A DNA stretch of 64,000 nucleotides from Pseudomonas mandelii (GTDB lineage: Bacteria; Pseudomonadota; Gammaproteobacteria; Pseudomonadales; Pseudomonadaceae), in the NCBI RefSeq assembly GCF_024138395.1, contig NZ_JAMYDU010000002.1, forward strand, positions 434,001 to 498,000, read 5' to 3'. Position 1 is the first letter of the stretch; every line of letters begins with the position of its first letter. Shown here in pieces: positions 53,964 to 63,155 of the stretch. The notes beneath the pieces were generated by a model. The model did not search any database. It saw only the letters and a list, made by a program, of their open reading frames with translations, and was not told the origin of the DNA. The position numbers and the translations under genes are program-made.

Positions 53964-54520
53964 TGGACCGCCATGAACAAGTGATCGCCGAGGTGTTCGG
54001 TCTGTACGAGCGTTTTGGCGACAACGATTACATCGGCGAACCGGTGTCGCAGATCGAGCATATGTCTCAGGCGGCGGAACTGGCGATGGCCGAGGGGTTC
54101 GATGACGAAGTGGTGCTGGCGGCGTTCTTCCATGACATCGGGCATATCTGCGCCGAGGGGGCCGAGAGCATGGGTGGTTTTGGGATCGTCAGCCATGAGC
54201 GTTTGGGCGCTGACTATTTACGTCGCGCCGGCTTCAGCGAGCGCCTTGCGCGGTTGGTTGAGTACCACGTTCAGGCCAAGCGTTATCTCACGCTCAAAGA
54301 GCCCGGGTACTTCGAACGTTTAAGCAAAGCCAGTCGGCGCACGCTTGAGTATCAGGGCGGGGTGATGACGGCTGCCGAGGCTGCGGCGTTCGAGCAGGAT
54401 CCGTTGTGTGGGGTCAGTTTGCGGATGCGTCAGTGGGATGAGTTGGCGAAGGAGATGTGGGTGCCGGTGATGGATCTGGGTATCTTGAAGGAAAAGGCGT
54501 TGCGGCTGCTGGCTGAGTAA
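53963..54520 (+). CDS. phnZ: PhnZ-like HD-domain mixed-valence di-iron oxygenase
   Basis: PhnZ cleaves the C-P bond of (R)-1-hydroxy-2-aminoethylphosphonate oxidatively to glycine and phosphate. This 185-residue protein carries every ligand and substrate residue I recall for PhnZ (Tyr24, Glu27, His34, His58, Asp59, His62, His80, His104, Lys108, Asp161), shifted by one or two: Tyr23 and Glu26 in NDYIGEP, His33, His57-Asp58 and His61 in HDIGH, His78 in SHERLGAD, His102, Lys106 in HVQAKRYL, and Asp159 in RQWDE. LEYQGG is conserved. GGGAG precedes the ATG. It overlaps the FAD gene by one base; no PhnY gene is present. Confidence 0.85.
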   Translation: MDRHEQVIAEVFGLYERFGDNDYIGEPVSQIEHMSQAAELAMAEGFDDEVVLAAFFHDIGHICAEGAESMGGFGIVSHERLGADYLRRAGFSERLARLVEYHVQAKRYLTLKEPGYFERLSKASRRTLEYQGGVMTAAEAAAFEQDPLCGVSLRMRQWDELAKEMWVPVMDLGILKEKALRLLAE

Positions 54521-54541
54521 TGCTTCACGACCGAGGCGCGG

Positions 54542-54635
54542 CCATCGCGGGCAAGCCCGCTCCCACAAGGTCTCGGGTGATACAGAAATTGTATGAACAC
54601 CAAAGATCCCTGTGGGAGCGGGCTTGCCCGCGATG
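54542..54635. repeat. REPIN, outward type (homologous to 60830-60923 inverted)
   Basis: Outward units (type B) with a core reading TCTCGGGTGATACAGAAATT ... CAAAGATCCC. The reverse complement of the element at 60830 shares this core with about seven differences. Confidence 0.93.
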
Positions 54636-54667
54636 AGGTCAGAGCTGACACCGCAGATTGCGAACCT

Positions 54668-56044
54668 TTAAAGCTGTTGCGCCAACACCTCGATTTGCTC
54701 TTGTCTCTCCCCCTGACTCAACTTCGAATTCGGATTAAGCGACGACCACTGCGGATGCGCCCGCGCCTTGTTCAGCGCTTCCGGCAGTTTGCCTTCGCGC
54801 CAGGTTTTGTCCTGCGGCGTGGCGACCTGAATGCTGTCCATCGCCGCATGCCCACGGGAATTCAGAGCCAGCAGCAATTGCCGCTGGCGCAGGGCCAACA
54901 GCCGCAGCACGCTGTCATCGACGGTCAGTTCTCGCTGGCCCTTGAGCTTGCCCAGTAACCGACTGCCATAACCGCGGGCCGTTTGCAGGGCGCCGCCGGC
55001 AATCGCCCCGGCCAGTGCCGCTGCGCCGAGGGTCAGGCCGCCGACCAGCAAATCGATCCCGGCCCCGGCCGCCGCGCCGGCCGCGATACCACCGCCGACC
55101 CGCACACCGAGCTGCTTCAGGGTTTCCGGGTTGAACAGGTCATCGCCCCAGCGGCCATCGAGCAACGGCAAGTCACTGGCCGCCGCATCTTGCGGGCGGA
55201 AGGCGTAGAGGGTGAGCAAGGCCTCGACGCAGCGTTGTTCGCGCTGACGCACGGCTTTGCGCAGTTCGCTGATCGATTGCTGTTCCTGCTCGACTTCGCT
55301 GACCACGCTGCGGCGGCAGGCGGCGCAATCGATCAATAAATCGGCAATCAGTTGCGCTGCACTCTGCTGACGGGCCAGGCGTTGGGCCTGCTGGTCGGCA
55401 ATCAAACGCTCCAGTTGTTCGCGGGAGTTTTCCAGCAGCAGCGCGAGGCTTTCATAGAGTCGACGTTCGCCATCTTCCGGTGGCGCGACGCTGTCGAAAC
55501 GCACCAAGGCATGTAAGCCGAGACGCGCCAGGGCTTCACGCCAATCCGGTTCGCGATGCTGGGCGCTGCTGACAAAATTCAACACCGGCAGCAGCGGTTT
55601 GCCGCAACTGGCCAACACTTCCAATTCGTCGCGGTACTTGGCCAACACCGGCTCCCGGGCATCGATCACGTAGAGGCCGGCGTCCGAGGCGAGCAGTTGC
55701 CGCAGCACTTTGGCTTCCTGTTCGAAGCGCTGCCGGGCTTCGCTGCCCTCAAGGAATCGTGCCAGCCGAGCCGGGCCGTCGAGACGTTCGCCGGGACGTT
55801 CCAGGCGCTCAAGGTAATCGAGCAGGGCGATGGCGTCTTCCAGGCCCGGAGTGTCGAAGAGATCGAGCAACGGTTCGCCGTCTACCGACAATCGCGCGCC
55901 TTCGACGTGGCGAGTGGTGCTGGGACGATGGGACACTTCGCCGAAGCCGACGTCTCGCGTCAGCGTTCGCAGCAACGAGGTTTTGCCGACATTGGTATGG
56001 CCGACCACGGCGAGCTTCAATGGCTTATTCCACGCATCAGTCAT
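54668..56044 (-). CDS. GTPase with DUF3482 domain
   Basis: This is a 458-residue GTP-binding protein. G1 is VVGHTNVGKTSLLRTL (residues 13-28), G3 is LLDLFDTPGLEDA, and a C-terminal DUF3482 part (about 165-458) ends in a helical region. The glycine- and alanine-rich stretch at about 320-370 (VGGGIAAGAAAGAGIDLLVG) looks membrane-interacting. It overlaps the upstream DUF2868 gene by 8 bases, so the two are co-translated. The role is unknown; a dynamin- or porin-like membrane function is only a guess. Confidence 0.78.
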   Translation of the reverse strand: MTDAWNKPLKLAVVGHTNVGKTSLLRTLTRDVGFGEVSHRPSTTRHVEGARLSVDGEPLLDLFDTPGLEDAIALLDYLERLERPGERLDGPARLARFLEGSEARQRFEQEAKVLRQLLASDAGLYVIDAREPVLAKYRDELEVLASCGKPLLPVLNFVSSAQHREPDWREALARLGLHALVRFDSVAPPEDGERRLYESLALLLENSREQLERLIADQQAQRLARQQSAAQLIADLLIDCAACRRSVVSEVEQEQQSISELRKAVRQREQRCVEALLTLYAFRPQDAAASDLPLLDGRWGDDLFNPETLKQLGVRVGGGIAAGAAAGAGIDLLVGGLTLGAAALAGAIAGGALQTARGYGSRLLGKLKGQRELTVDDSVLRLLALRQRQLLLALNSRGHAAMDSIQVATPQDKTWREGKLPEALNKARAHPQWSSLNPNSKLSQGERQEQIEVLAQQL

Positions 56045-57407
56045 GACCCGTCTCCAGCCAGTTCAGCGGCGCGCAATCGGCGAATGGCAGGTCCAGTTGT
56101 CTTAGCGCGACATGCCAGTCGCCGAGGCGTTCGGCATCCAGCGCTTCGCCGGGTGGCGCTTGCAACAACCACACGCGGGTGGCGCTGGCGCTGCGAGCCA
56201 GTTCGGCAATCAGCGCCAGACTGCCACGATCCGGCGAGCGCCGTGGGTCACAGGCGATGACCAGACGGGTCGGCGGAAAACGACTCAGCTGTTCGAGCAG
56301 TTTGTGCCGGGATTCTCGGCTGTCGAGGACGCCCGCGTTGTTGACGTTTTTCGGCAGATGCGGCGGCCACGGGCGTTGGTCGTCCAGTTCGATGGCCACC
56401 AATAGCGCGCCATCGCTTTGCAGATCGCTGGCAGCATTTTCAACCCGATGAAGTTGTTCTGGCGCGGCATCGCTGATGCCCAGGCGTTCGCTGGTGGGCA
56501 TCAGCCGTTCGCGCAGTTGGGCGTAGCCGGGCAGGTTCAAATCCAGATGCAGGGCTGCTTGACCGGTTTTCCAGCGCCACAGGCAGAACAATGCGAGCAG
56601 CAATCGTGGCAAAACACCGTACACCAGCAGCACTCCAACCAGCCACGCCGCCCAGGCCTGGCGGGCGCTCTCGATATTCAATGCGGCATCGCCACTGGCG
56701 CGGATCATCTCCACGCTGGGCACACTGAAACCAAGCAAGGCCGGCAGGGCGCCGAGAGCTTGGGTCATCGCGACGAAGGTGTCGCCGCCGAGAATGGTGG
56801 TCTCCCAGACGAAGCCGTAGCGCCGGGTCGCCATCAGCGTCAGCACCATCACCAAGGCGCTGAGCATCGCCAGCAACCACAACCCGTTGACCAGCACGCC
56901 CAGCGCCCAACGATTGAGTTTCTGCCGTTGCAGCAACAGCAGCAGGGCCGGCGCCAGTTGCGCGGCGTTGGCATCGCGGGCGAGTTTTTCACTGAGCCAC
57001 AGCCATAAGCGCCCGAGGGCGGCGCCTTGTTCGCCGGCGAACACCAGGCCCAGGGCCCAACTCAGCAACAGAATCAGGTTGAGCCCGAGCAGACTGCCCA
57101 ACGCCCAGAACACATTGACCGGGGTCTGGCCATCGCCCAATGCGGCAAACGCCAGACCGGCGCCGCTAAGCACGGCCAATATGGCCAGAACGATCAGCGC
57201 CAGTCGCGCACCTTGCCGCCAATGGTTGAGGGCGTCGGCCAAGCCGTCGCGCTCGGCCAACCACAGGGCGCGGCGTTGAATGCGCGTCGGCAGGTCGCCG
57301 CCGGCGCTACGGGCGATTCGGTTGGCTTCCAGATCGTCCAGCGGGCCGGCGTGCTCTTCACGCAGGCGCACGGTTTCGGTCAACCAGAGTTTATTCAGTT
57401 CAGTCAC
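56037..57407 (-). CDS. DUF2868 membrane protein
   Basis: This is a 456-residue inner-membrane protein with about five to six helices in its first 300 residues (for example ALIVLAILAVLSGAGLAFAA, LNLILLLSWALGLVFAGEQG and NGLWLLAMLSALVMVLTLM). The C-terminal half is soluble and has a Rossmann-like look (RLVIACDPRRSPDRGSLALI). The gene always travels with the DUF3482 GTPase in the pseudomonads I know of. Function unknown. It is divergent from folA (85 bases). Confidence 0.75.
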   Translation of the reverse strand: MTELNKLWLTETVRLREEHAGPLDDLEANRIARSAGGDLPTRIQRRALWLAERDGLADALNHWRQGARLALIVLAILAVLSGAGLAFAALGDGQTPVNVFWALGSLLGLNLILLLSWALGLVFAGEQGAALGRLWLWLSEKLARDANAAQLAPALLLLLQRQKLNRWALGVLVNGLWLLAMLSALVMVLTLMATRRYGFVWETTILGGDTFVAMTQALGALPALLGFSVPSVEMIRASGDAALNIESARQAWAAWLVGVLLVYGVLPRLLLALFCLWRWKTGQAALHLDLNLPGYAQLRERLMPTSERLGISDAAPEQLHRVENAASDLQSDGALLVAIELDDQRPWPPHLPKNVNNAGVLDSRESRHKLLEQLSRFPPTRLVIACDPRRSPDRGSLALIAELARSASATRVWLLQAPPGEALDAERLGDWHVALRQLDLPFADCAPLNWLETGHD

Positions 57408-57492
57408 GCGGCATCCCGTCGCTTAATTGAGCAGTGAGCATAACCGCTGTGACGCTTATCGGGGTAAGGGAGGCTCTGGTATCCTCGCCGAC

Positions 57493-58005
57493 ATGACTAA
57501 ATCACTCCCCCTCAGCCTGATCGCAGCCCTCGGTGAAAACCGTGTGATCGGCGTCGACAACAGCATGCCCTGGCACTTGCCGGGGGACTTCAAATACTTC
57601 AAGGCCACCACCCTCGGCAAGCCGATTATCATGGGTCGCAAGACCTGGGATTCTCTCGGTCGTCCGCTGCCGGGCCGGTTGAACATCGTGGTCAGCCGTC
57701 AGGCGGATCTGCGGCTGGAAGGCGCGGAAGTTCATCCGTCGCTGGAGGCAGCGGTGGTTCGCGCGCAGCAATGGGCGAGCGAGCAGGGCGTCGATGAGGT
57801 GATGTTGATTGGCGGGGCGCAGTTGTATGCGCAAGGGTTGGCGCAGGCTGATCGGCTGTACCTGACGCGCGTGGCGCTGAGCCCGGAAGGGGATGCGTGG
57901 TTTCCGGAGTTTGATTTGAACCAGTGGAAACTGGTGTCGAATGTTCCGAATCCGGCGGAGGGTGACAAGCCGGCGTATAGCTTTGAGGTGTGGGAGAAGG
58001 CCTGA
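57493..58005 (+). CDS. folA: Dihydrofolate reductase FolA
   Basis: It reduces dihydrofolate to tetrahydrofolate, the trimethoprim target, and closes the folate cycle opened by ThyA. The protein is 170 residues. Motifs are SLIAALGENRVIGVDNSMPW (substrate loop), GRKTWDSLGRPLPGR (NADPH) and VMLIGGAQLYAQGL. The ATG at 57493 is the first that starts within the family range; earlier codons in the frame lie in the promoter. The end is followed 3 bases later by a REPIN. Confidence 0.96.
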   Translation: MTKSLPLSLIAALGENRVIGVDNSMPWHLPGDFKYFKATTLGKPIIMGRKTWDSLGRPLPGRLNIVVSRQADLRLEGAEVHPSLEAAVVRAQQWASEQGVDEVMLIGGAQLYAQGLAQADRLYLTRVALSPEGDAWFPEFDLNQWKLVSNVPNPAEGDKPAYSFEVWEKA

Positions 58006-58008
58006 AAG

Positions 58009-58103
58009 CTTCGCGGGCAAGCCTCGCTCCTACAGGAATTATGTTGGTCGCGAAAATTTCGTACGACACAAAATCCCTGTAGGAGCGAGGCTTGCCCGCG
58101 AAG
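58009..58103. repeat. REPIN, outward type
   Basis: Outward units TTCGCGGGCAAGCCTCGCTC and GAGCGAGGCTTGCCCGCGAA (type B) lie directly behind folA, between convergent genes. Confidence 0.92.
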
Positions 58104-58127
58104 AGGCCCGCTCAGACGATGAGAATC

Positions 58128-59519
58128 TTAAGCCTGAGCCAACGCCCCATGCTCATCCGTCTCCAGCAACTCTTTATCCGTCTGCTGCATCATCTGGCTA
58201 GTAATCGCACCCGCCGTGATCGAACCACTCACGTTCAACGCCGTACGCCCCATGTCGATCAGCGGCTCAACCGAAATCAGCAACGCCACCAGTGACACCG
58301 GCAAACCCATGGCCGGCAATACGATCAACGCAGCGAAGGTCGCGCCGCCACCGACCCCGGCCACCCCGGCCGAACTCAGCGTCACAATTGCCACTAGCGT
58401 CGCGATCCACAATGGGTCCAATGGGTTGATGCCCACAGTTGGCGCCACCATCACCGCCAACATTGCCGGGTACAGACCGGCACAGCCGTTCTGGCCAATG
58501 GTCGCGCCGAACGAGGCGGCGAAACTGGCGATGGACTGTGGAATACCCAAACGGCTGGTCTGGGCTTCGATGCTCAGCGGAATGGTGGCGGCGCTGGAGC
58601 GGCTGGTGAAAGCAAACGTCAGCACCGGCCAGATCTTGCGGAAGAACCGTAGCGGGTTGATTCCGGCCGCCGACACCAGCAGGCCATGGACTACAAACAT
58701 CAAGCCCAGGCCGATGTAGGACACCACCACAAAACTGCCGAGCTTGATGATGTCTTGCAGGTTGGAGCCGGCGACCACTTTGGTCATCAGCGCCAATACC
58801 CCATACGGAGTCAGCTTCATCACCAGGCGTACCAGACGCATCACCCAGGCTTGCAGGGTGTCGATGGCGTTGATCACTTTATGACCTTTCTCGACATCAT
58901 CCTTGAGCAGTTGCAGTGCGGCGACCCCAAGGAATGCAGCAAAAATCACCACGCTGATAATCGAAGTCGGCTTGGCCCGAGCGAGGTCGGCGAACGGATT
59001 CTGCGGGATGAACGACAGCAGCAGCTGCGGCACATTCAGGTTGGCAACCTTGCCCGCGTAGTCGCTCTGAATGGTTTGCAGGCGAGCCATTTCCTGGGTG
59101 CCGGCGACCAGGCCTTCGGCGGTGAGACCGAACAGGTTGGTCAGGCCGATACCGATCAGCGCCGCGATGGCGGTGGTGAACAGCAGCGTGCCGATGGTCA
59201 GGAAGCTGATTTTGCCCAGCGACGAAGCGTTATGCAGGCGCGCCACGGCGCTGAGGATCGAGGCGAACACCAGCGGGATCACGATCATTTGCAGCAACTG
59301 CACGTAACCGTTGCCCACCAGATCGAACCAGCTGATCGAGGCTTTCAGTACCGGGTTGCCGGCACCATAAATCGTGTGCAGAGCGACGCCAAATACCACG
59401 CCCAGTACCAGCGCGAGCAGAACCTTTTTGGCCAGGCTCCAAGTGGTGTGACGGGTTTGCGCCAGGCCAAAGAGCAAGGCGAGGAACACCAGCAGATTGA
59501 GGATCAGCGGCAGATTCAT
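58128..59519 (-). CDS. Dicarboxylate/amino acid:cation symporter, L-cystine (TcyP/YdjN) type
   Basis: This is a 463-residue inner-membrane symporter of the DAACS (glutamate-cystine) family with about eight helices and two hairpins. The family serine-rich loop is [20 protein letters not shown] and the substrate-site helix is [20 protein letters not shown]. The sequence resembles TcyP, which imports cystine in E. coli and Bacillus, better than dicarboxylate carriers. The ATG at 59519 has GGGAG upstream. It is divergent from pchP. Confidence 0.8.
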   Translation of the reverse strand: MNLPLILNLLVFLALLFGLAQTRHTTWSLAKKVLLALVLGVVFGVALHTIYGAGNPVLKASISWFDLVGNGYVQLLQMIVIPLVFASILSAVARLHNASSLGKISFLTIGTLLFTTAIAALIGIGLTNLFGLTAEGLVAGTQEMARLQTIQSDYAGKVANLNVPQLLLSFIPQNPFADLARAKPTSIISVVIFAAFLGVAALQLLKDDVEKGHKVINAIDTLQAWVMRLVRLVMKLTPYGVLALMTKVVAGSNLQDIIKLGSFVVVSYIGLGLMFVVHGLLVSAAGINPLRFFRKIWPVLTFAFTSRSSAATIPLSIEAQTSRLGIPQSIASFAASFGATIGQNGCAGLYPAMLAVMVAPTVGINPLDPLWIATLVAIVTLSSAGVAGVGGGATFAALIVLPAMGLPVSLVALLISVEPLIDMGRTALNVSGSITAGAITSQMMQQTDKELLETDEHGALAQA

Positions 59520-59759
59520 TGGAACTCCCATAAGACTTGTGCCAACTGCCTTCCGGGGCAGCTGCAAACCGGCAAGCCTAACAGCTTGATATGTAATGAT
59601 TTAATATCAAAAACAGTGGTTGACTGTCGTTTTTGGAATAAGCCACTGACGCTGTGGGGAATGCCCCTGACGGAATCAGGATGCAAGCGGTCGCGGGCAG
59701 GCGGGGAGTGTCATAGAGATTTGTTAGCGTCGATATCTTTAAATCAGGGAGAAACGCAG

Positions 59760-60815
59760 ATGAAGCTCGCACCGAAATTTCTGGCTGCCGTATTCTGCTT
59801 GGGCCTTGCCGGCCAGGCGTTCGCTACTGACCTGAAACACTGGCCAGCCGATCAGGCCAAGGCGCTGGACGCGATGATCGCGGCCAATGCCAACAAAGGT
59901 AACTTCGCAGTGTTCGACATGGACAACACCAGTTACCGCTACGACCTCGAAGAATCCTTGTTGCCGTTCATGGAAAACAAGGGCCTGATCACCCGCGAGA
60001 GCCTCGATCCCTCCCTGAAACTGATACCGTTCAAGGACACCGCCGACCATAAGGAAAGCCTGTTCAGCTACTACTATCGCCTCTGTGAAATCGACGACAT
60101 GGTTTGCTATCCATGGGTCGCCCAAGTGTTTTCCGGCTTCACGCTTCAGGAGCTCAAGGGCAACGTCGATGAGCTGATGGCGCACGGCAAACCGGTGCCA
60201 AGCACTTATTACGAAGGCGATGTGGTCAAGACCATCGACGTCAACCCGCCGAAAATCTTCACCGGTCAAAAAGAGCTCTACAACAAGCTGATGGAGAACG
60301 GCATCGAGGTCTATGTGATGACCGCCGCCTCCGAAGAACTGGTGCGCATGGTCGCCTCCGATCCGAAGTACGGCTACAACGTCAAACCACAGAACGTGAT
60401 CGGCGTGTCCCTGCTGCTCAAGGACCGCAAGACCGGCGAATTGACCACGGCACGCAAGCAGGTCACTGCGGGCAAGTATGATGAGAAGGCCAACCTGGGC
60501 CTCGAATTGACCCCATACCTGTGGACCCCGGCCACCTGGATGGCGGGTAAACAGTCGGCGATCCTGACGTACATCGATGAATGGAAAAAACCGGTTCTGG
60601 TGGGCGGCGATACTCCGACCAGCGATGGCTACATGCTGTTCCACAGCGTCGACGTGTCCAAGGGCGGCATCCATTTGTGGGTCAACCGCAAAGACAAATA
60701 CATGACCCAGATTAACGGCATGATCGCCAAAAACGCAGCAGCCCAGGCGAAAGAAGGGTTGGCGGTGACGGCGGACAAGAATTGGGTGATCGTGAAGCCG
60801 GAAGAGATTCAGTAA
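59760..60815 (+). CDS. pchP: Phosphorylcholine phosphatase PchP
   Basis: This is a periplasmic HAD phosphatase that releases choline from phosphorylcholine, part of the phosphatidylcholine breakdown route of Pseudomonas. The protein is 351 residues. The signal peptide (MKLAPKFLAAVFCLGLAGQA-FA) is followed by the HAD motif FDMDNTSYRYD (Asp53, Asp55), which corresponds to Asp31/Asp33 of mature P. aeruginosa PchP. The second-motif region is VMTAASEELVRM. The long frame upstream of 59760 runs antisense to the symporter and is not coding. A GGGAG ribosome site is present. Confidence 0.92.
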   Translation: MKLAPKFLAAVFCLGLAGQAFATDLKHWPADQAKALDAMIAANANKGNFAVFDMDNTSYRYDLEESLLPFMENKGLITRESLDPSLKLIPFKDTADHKESLFSYYYRLCEIDDMVCYPWVAQVFSGFTLQELKGNVDELMAHGKPVPSTYYEGDVVKTIDVNPPKIFTGQKELYNKLMENGIEVYVMTAASEELVRMVASDPKYGYNVKPQNVIGVSLLLKDRKTGELTTARKQVTAGKYDEKANLGLELTPYLWTPATWMAGKQSAILTYIDEWKKPVLVGGDTPTSDGYMLFHSVDVSKGGIHLWVNRKDKYMTQINGMIAKNAAAQAKEGLAVTADKNWVIVKPEEIQ

Positions 60816-60829
60816 GACCGAGTCGCCTC

Positions 60830-60923
60830 CATCGCGGGCAAGCCTCGCTCCCACAGGGATCTTCGGTGTTCATACAATCTACGTATCACCTCAGACCCTG
60901 TGGGAGCGGGCTTGCCCGCGATG
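60830..60923. repeat. REPIN, outward type (homologous to 54542-54635 inverted)
   Basis: Outward units (CATCGCGGGCAAGCCTCGCT, GAGCGGGCTTGCCCGCGA; type B) share their core with the element at 54542 in the opposite orientation. Confidence 0.93.
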
Positions 60924-60962
60924 GGGCCATAACATTCACCATTAATGTTGAATGACACACCG

Positions 60963-60988
60963 CTTTCGCGAGCAGACTCGTTTCCACA
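60963..60988. repeat. Degenerate REP arm
   Basis: TTTCGCGAGCAGACTCGTTT keeps the outline of a REP complement. With the unit at 60898-60923 and the intervening CACCATTAATGTTGAATG it would form a type A REPIN that shares an arm with the type B element before it. Confidence 0.6.
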
Positions 60989-61002
60989 TTTAACCGGGTT
61001 CA

Positions 61003-61041
61003 ACGAAAAAAAATGCCCCGCACTTGGCGGGGCATTTTTTG
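61003..61041 (-). terminator. ilvD terminator
   Basis: AAATGCCCCGC and GCGGGGCATTT form a stem with a 5-base loop. The A-run at 61006-61013 gives the U-run for the minus-strand transcript. It lies 16 bases after the ilvD stop. Confidence 0.92.
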
Positions 61042-61056
61042 TTCGACGGTTAAGTA

Positions 61057-62898
61057 TTACAGCCCGTCGAGCATCGCCTTGTTACGTACCGCACCCTTGT
61101 CGGCGCTGGTGGCCAACAGGGCATAGGCTTTCAGCGCAGTGGTCACTTTACGTGGACGCACTTCCACCGGTTTCCAGCCTTTCTTGTCCTGCTCGGCACG
61201 GCGCGCGGCCATTTCTTCATCGCTGATCAACAGGTTGATCGAGCGGTTCGGAATATCGATGAGCACCTTGTCGCCATCCTGCACCAGGCCGATCGCGCCG
61301 CCGGCAGCGGCTTCTGGCGAAGCGTGGCCGATGGACAGGCCCGAAGTACCGCCAGAGAAACGGCCGTCGGTGAGCAGGGCGCAGGCTTTGCCCAGGCCTT
61401 TGGACTTCAGGTAAGACGTCGGGTACAGCATTTCCTGCATGCCCGGGCCGCCTTTCGGGCCTTCGTAACGAATGATCACGATGTCGCCGGCCTTCACTTC
61501 GTCGGCGAGGATGCCGCGTACGGCGCTGTCCTGGCTTTCGAAGATCTTCGCGTTGCCTTCGAAGACGTGGATCGACTCGTCGACGCCGGCGGTTTTCACC
61601 ACGCAACCGTCCAAAGCGATGTTGCCGTACAGAACGGCCAGGCCGCCTTCTTTCGAGTAAGCATGTTCGACACTGCGGATGCAGCCGTTTTCACGGTCGT
61701 CGTCCAGGGTTTCCCAACGGGTCGACTGGCTGAACGCGGTTTGCGTCGGGATGCCCGCCGGGCCGGCCTTGAAGAAGTGATGCACGGCTTCATCGGTGGT
61801 CTGGGTGATGTCCCATTTGGCGATGCCTTCAGCCAAGGACTTGCTGTGTACGGTCGGCAGGTCGGTGTGCAACAGACCGCCACGGGCCAGGGAACCGAGG
61901 ATGCTGAAGATCCCACCGGCACGGTGCACGTCTTCCATGTGGTACTTCTGGATGTTCGGCGCGACCTTGCACAGTTGCGGCACGTGACGGGAGAGACGGT
62001 CGATGTCGCGCAGGTCGAAATCGATCTCGGCTTCCTGGGCCGCAGCCAGCAAGTGCAGGATGGTGTTGGTGGAACCGCCCATGGCGATGTCCAGGGTCAT
62101 GGCGTTTTCGAACGCCTTGAAGTTGGCGATGTTGCGTGGCAACACCGACTCATCGTTCTCGCTGTAGTAACGCTTGCACAGCTCGACGATGGTGCGGCCA
62201 GCTTGCAGGAACAGTTGTTCACGGTCGCTGTGGGTGGCCAGGGTCGAACCGTTGCCCGGCAATGCCAGGCCCAGGGCTTCAACCAGGCAGTTCATCGAGT
62301 TGGCGGTGAACATGCCGGAGCACGAGCCGCACGTCGGGCACGCACTACGCTCGTACTCGGCGACTTTCTCATCGGATGCGCTGGAGTCGGCGGCGATCAC
62401 CATGGCATCGACCAAGTCGAGACCATGGCTGGCCAGTTTGGTCTTGCCGGCTTCCATCGGGCCTCCGGACACGAAGATCACCGGGATGTTCAGGCGCAAG
62501 GAGGCCATCAACATGCCAGGGGTGATCTTGTCGCAGTTGGAGATGCAGACAATGGCGTCGGCGCAGTGGGCGTTGACCATGTATTCGACGGAGTCGGCGA
62601 TGATCTCGCGGCTCGGCAGCGAATAGAGCATGCCGTCGTGGCCCATGGCGATGCCGTCATCCACGGCGATGGTGTTGAATTCTTTGGCGACGCCGCCGGC
62701 CCGTTCGATTTCGCGAGCGACCAGTTGCCCCAGATCCTTAAGGTGCACATGGCCCGGTACGAACTGGGTAAAGGAGTTGGCAATGGCGATGATCGGCTTC
62801 TTGAAGTCGTCATCTTTCATCCCCGTGGCGCGCCACAATGCGCGGGCACCGGCCATGTTGCGGCCGTGGGTGGATGTTTTCGAGCGGTAATCAGGCAT
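61057..62898 (-). CDS. ilvD: Dihydroxy-acid dehydratase IlvD
   Basis: It dehydrates dihydroxy-isovalerate and -methylvalerate in valine and isoleucine synthesis. The protein is 613 residues. The iron-sulfur cysteines are visible in [11 protein letters not shown] and [20 protein letters not shown], and the active-site serine/metal region [19 protein letters not shown] is present. GGAG precedes the ATG at 62898. With ilvA at 35.4 kb, two branched-chain genes lie in this window but not together. Confidence 0.97.
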   Translation of the reverse strand: MPDYRSKTSTHGRNMAGARALWRATGMKDDDFKKPIIAIANSFTQFVPGHVHLKDLGQLVAREIERAGGVAKEFNTIAVDDGIAMGHDGMLYSLPSREIIADSVEYMVNAHCADAIVCISNCDKITPGMLMASLRLNIPVIFVSGGPMEAGKTKLASHGLDLVDAMVIAADSSASDEKVAEYERSACPTCGSCSGMFTANSMNCLVEALGLALPGNGSTLATHSDREQLFLQAGRTIVELCKRYYSENDESVLPRNIANFKAFENAMTLDIAMGGSTNTILHLLAAAQEAEIDFDLRDIDRLSRHVPQLCKVAPNIQKYHMEDVHRAGGIFSILGSLARGGLLHTDLPTVHSKSLAEGIAKWDITQTTDEAVHHFFKAGPAGIPTQTAFSQSTRWETLDDDRENGCIRSVEHAYSKEGGLAVLYGNIALDGCVVKTAGVDESIHVFEGNAKIFESQDSAVRGILADEVKAGDIVIIRYEGPKGGPGMQEMLYPTSYLKSKGLGKACALLTDGRFSGGTSGLSIGHASPEAAAGGAIGLVQDGDKVLIDIPNRSINLLISDEEMAARRAEQDKKGWKPVEVRPRKVTTALKAYALLATSADKGAVRNKAMLDGL

Positions 62899-63155
62899 GA
62901 AGCACTCCGGGCGGCTAATCAGGTATCAAAAGGGAAGTGAGCTTCTATTGACGTCTGGAACACTCAGAAATGGCCGTGTGTCCGGAAGTTGCCGATAACT
63001 TTGCGGGATCGCCGCGCGCTTCAGCTTGAGCTCATAAACCCGCCGGGGGATGACTGGCGATGAATCTCGCGATTCTACACCGCTGGCGTCAGGAGGGAAT
63101 GCCGGAAAATGTTGATCCGGCGCTGATGGGGTGTATGGGGTGACGATCGGCGGGG

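Noticed and set aside
58686..59759. A 358-codon upstream extension of the pchP frame
   Set aside because: It runs antisense to the symporter gene, and pchP has its own signal peptide and ribosome site at 59760.
61324..62940. A 538-codon open frame on the plus strand across ilvD
   Set aside because: ilvD is complete with its cluster cysteines on the minus strand; the other frame has no recognisable domain.
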